From NCBI GenBank assembly GCA_014607495.2, contig CP053152.1, positions 372,001 through 436,000 on the forward strand: a DNA stretch of 64,000 bases, given 5' to 3'. A program made the position numbers and the translations under genes. The stretch comes from Carposina sasakii (taxonomy: Eukaryota; Arthropoda; Insecta; Lepidoptera; Carposinidae). This document shows, piece after piece, positions 61,469-64,000 of this stretch (position 1 is the first letter of the stretch; each line of letters begins with the position of its first letter). The notes beneath the pieces were generated by a model. The model was not told the DNA's origin. It saw only the letters and a program-made list of their open reading frames with translations, and made no database searches.

Positions 61469-61649
61469 TTTATTTAATTATATTATCAAAACCCAGTGTC
61501 AAAACCGAAAAGCCACCCGAGAAACTCGCGTCACATGATCCTGATATAGCTACCTAACTACATAGTCCACGATAATGTCGTCTCGAAAAGAATAACATTA
61601 ATACGACGGACACGTCCACAGATCGTTTTTTTTTCTATCTCTCGATTAG

Positions 61650-61990
61650 TGGAGTTGGCAGTGATCGCAGAAGGTTCCGAACCAAACGGTCCGAGTTCTA
61701 GTCCCGGTGGGTTCAAACGTCAACTTACCAAGCCATATCATGATATAGCAATTTCGTGATCTGGCCAAGACATCCTAATAAGTAAAATAAATATATACAT
61801 CGTTTACATAAAAAGGATCTTCAAATAGGTAGTAATACAGTAGACCCCCTGCTGGCTAGCGAATCTGCGGACACACTGGACTATCAAAACGTGACGTGTT
61901 CGATCAAGAAACAAGCTTATGGGATAATAAGAACATTGATGTGATGAAAATGTTTGTTTCCGAGTCATGGATGTTTCTATAATTTCATAT
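61650..61990 (+). mobile_element. SINE-A-like copy, interrupted
   Basis: The head at 61650-61740 (gtggagttggcagtgatcgc, gagttctagtcccggtgggt) and body at 61930-61990 (gaacattgatgtgatgaaaa, gtttccgagtcatggatgtt) are separated by about 190 unrelated bases. Confidence 0.45.
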
Positions 61991-63390
61991 TTATATACTT
62001 ATAATATAACCATGAAGCGCTAAACTTTATGAGATGGAGGCGGACTGTCACAATAAAGAAAAAGAACAAAGGGAAGACTTGGAGCTAATTAAACCGTGAA
62101 GCTCAAAACTGGACGGGATGAGAGCCCCATCTAGGGGACACACTATCATAAGTAAGACTAGCTTTCGAATCAAATCTTTGAGAGAAATAGCTCAGACACA
62201 TTTTTTCGTTACAAATATTTTCATTTTCATCTTCCTGTCCTTATCCTTATCTTATGAAACCTTTTATCTATTAACATTACAATCAGATGATAGAAAATTT
62301 AGAGATATTTACAACTAACTTAAAACTACTTAGGTAGGACTATGGCAAATCTACCTATGGGGGGTCAGTTGACCATCTTAATTTTTACAGGGCGGTCAAC
62401 CGATCTATCTTATGTTAGCGTGCCCAAAATGCTGGTTGCGTTGCAAGGAAACTAATTTAAACTTTTAATAGAAATAAATAATCACAATCTCCATAAATCT
62501 TAAGATTGTTAAATAATATGTACCTATTGCGTATATTGCAGTATTTATAAAAAGGATTCGTAGTGTAAAGTGAACACGGTGTGTCCTCAGCTGTCGTGAA
62601 CAAACTCAACCGCAAATCCTATTTCCGGATATCAGTTCAGCAACAAAAAGCTTTCTTAAATAAGTCCCTTTCCCTCCAATTGAGTTAGACTAGTGGCATG
62701 GAAACGGCGCCAACAATAATAATATCGGTGCGCGACAAAAGAACATAATATCTTCAAAAATTACACATTTTTACTTCAAACTTGTACTCCAATTATTGTC
62801 ATAAGAATTAACCGGTTCTCTTAAGTGGATTTTGGTTACCTATGTGATAATGACATCAGCAGCTGATGTCTCTGATGTCAAACATCGATGTTTTTAATAA
62901 CATAAATGAGAATCAATGCAAAAATAGCATGATTTGCTAGAAGTAAAGCCCTAAAATAATAGAGGTTCCTAAAAGTCTGACGAATGGCAAAAAACACAAT
63001 AGTAGGCCTCACGACGACGACGTCCAATTTGTCAAGCATTGAAAACGTTGGGCCGAGGGTTGGCAGTTGGCTTTACGGCTGGCGATTGTGAATGCGTTGC
63101 CGCGAAGCTCTGCTGCCAGTGAACATGACATCAATCAGGGCCCTGGTGACATACGGACAAAAAAACTGACAACTTTTATGTGGCGACTAGTTTGAGTTCC
63201 ACCAATAGTTCCTTTGAATGAATAGAAATATAACCTATACCTATAGAAGGTAGGTAAGTTTCAATCAACATTTCATTCGAAGAAACCGACATAAAATGTT
63301 GACATGGTTTTGATTACCACAAAAATATTTTTTCCCTAGCTATCGGGAAATAGTCAATTATTATTTACTGATGTTGAGAGGTATTACAAT
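61991..63390. other. Unassigned DNA
   Basis: No gene. Small palindromes occur (gacatcagcagctgatgtc at about 62849-62867). A GC-richer patch lies at 63010-63120 (gggccgagggttggcagttg). No repeat family recognised. Confidence 0.35.
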
Positions 63391-63392
63391 GT

Positions 63393-63605
63393 CTATTGAG
63401 GGATCGCCCACCACCGGGCCCTATACCCTCCGCTGACCCTCGGATCTGCCTACTCATGATCACGAACACAAGACACTACAGTCGCAACGAGAAGCCAGAT
63501 CCAAGCACCTAGCATGCAACCATAAATACATAGCTGCTAATCCGAAAACCAATTAAAATTTTAATCGACATATGTTTCGCCAACACCCGTGGCATCATCA
63601 GGATT
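63393..63605 (-). repeat. Dispersed repeat R-G, long reversed copy
   Basis: Plus strand reads cgcccaccaccgggccctat, accctccgctgaccctcgga, gcacctagcatgcaaccata, gctaatccgaaaaccaatta and tcgccaacacccgtggcatc. It is the mirror of 47935-48140. Confidence 0.65.
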
Positions 63606-64000
63606 AGTTTTCCATGTTAGTTCTATCTACCGAACCAACTAACTAACAACTAAAACCAATGTATTGCAAATCATTTTTATACCCTCAATCAACATAAAAA
63701 AATAAATGTTAATACCTACATATTAGTTTAGAAATGTAAAATTATTATAGATAAATAATTATTAAAAATATACATTAGTTATTAATTGTTAAATTATTAG
63801 AAGAAAAATAAATTTATAATAATATTAAATATATATAAAAAAAGACCATATCAAGGCTGCACGACAAAGTCATTACCTTTGTCCGATCCTATTGACTTTG
63901 ACATTGACAGATTGCAGCCAAAACTGGGCTAGTGTTTACAAAATCTATTTGATTATTTACCAAATTAATACCTGAATTTTTTTTTTTTTTTTTTTGCTTT
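63606..64000. other. Unassigned AT-rich DNA ending in a T run
   Basis: A (taaat)n-like stretch occupies 63740-63840, and a T run of about 17 lies at 63979-63995, which may be the tail of a minus-strand retroelement continuing beyond the window. 63845-63940 (gctgcacgacaaagtcatta) is unassigned. Confidence 0.35.

Overview
This window looks like gene-poor, repeat-rich nuclear DNA of an insect, most probably a moth or butterfly. The base composition is AT-rich. There are many short tRNA-like SINEs with GGTTCGAATCC-type B boxes, non-LTR retrotransposon tails, a short-LTR Ty3/gypsy (mag-like) element, and many small inverted-repeat DNA transposons (MITEs). The lepidopteran assignment rests on recognising these repeat families and is an inference. 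I found no convincing host protein-coding gene, no real tRNA or rRNA gene, no CRISPR array and no bacterial-type operon. Every long open reading frame belongs to a transposable element.

Layout. 1-3640: LINE and SINE fragments and one small MITE. 3651-5815: a pogo-like DNA transposon bounded by TIRs and TA, with only the C-terminal end of its transposase left. 5920-17370: a patchwork of dispersed repeats, including SINE-C inserted into another repeat with a 10-bp target duplication. 17424-21886: a mag-like LTR retrotransposon with identical 109-bp LTRs, a tRNA-Ser primer site, one long gag-pol frame and a single frameshift near the integrase C-terminus; it sits inside an older 130-bp repeat. 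22-29 kb: a truncated LINE carrying a 260-bp palindromic MITE, and further copies of that MITE. 29200-30738: a decayed RTE-type LINE. 32583-37033: an almost intact Jockey-clade LINE (ORF1 and ORF2 overlapping at TAATG, broken by one frameshift and one stop) inserted into a tRNA-derived SINE. 37-48 kb: a tandem-array repeat, two hAT-type MITEs with perfect 8-bp target duplications, a TTAA-flanked MITE and a MITE with 3-bp CCG duplications. 48-54 kb: a 2.46-kb inverted-repeat structure and two loci where the same two mariner-like elements (E1 and E2) lie side by side. 57-58.2 kb: the 3' end of another LTR retrotransposon. 58-64 kb: SINE copies, a 290-bp MITE and mostly unassigned AT-rich DNA.

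The elements do not form a pathway. They are successive insertions, and nesting gives relative ages: the mag-like element is younger than repeat R-F, Jockey younger than SINE-B, SINE-C (9182) younger than R-B, MITE M1 younger than SINE-A, and P260-1 younger than the LINE at 23.7-24.7 kb. The most unusual signals are the exactly 10-bp-phased CCGG/CGG arrays at 6231-6300 and 22171-22248, the E1/E2 pairs, and MITE M. All comparisons were made by eye within this window; family letters are my own labels, and boundaries of the small repeats are approximate unless a target duplication is given.
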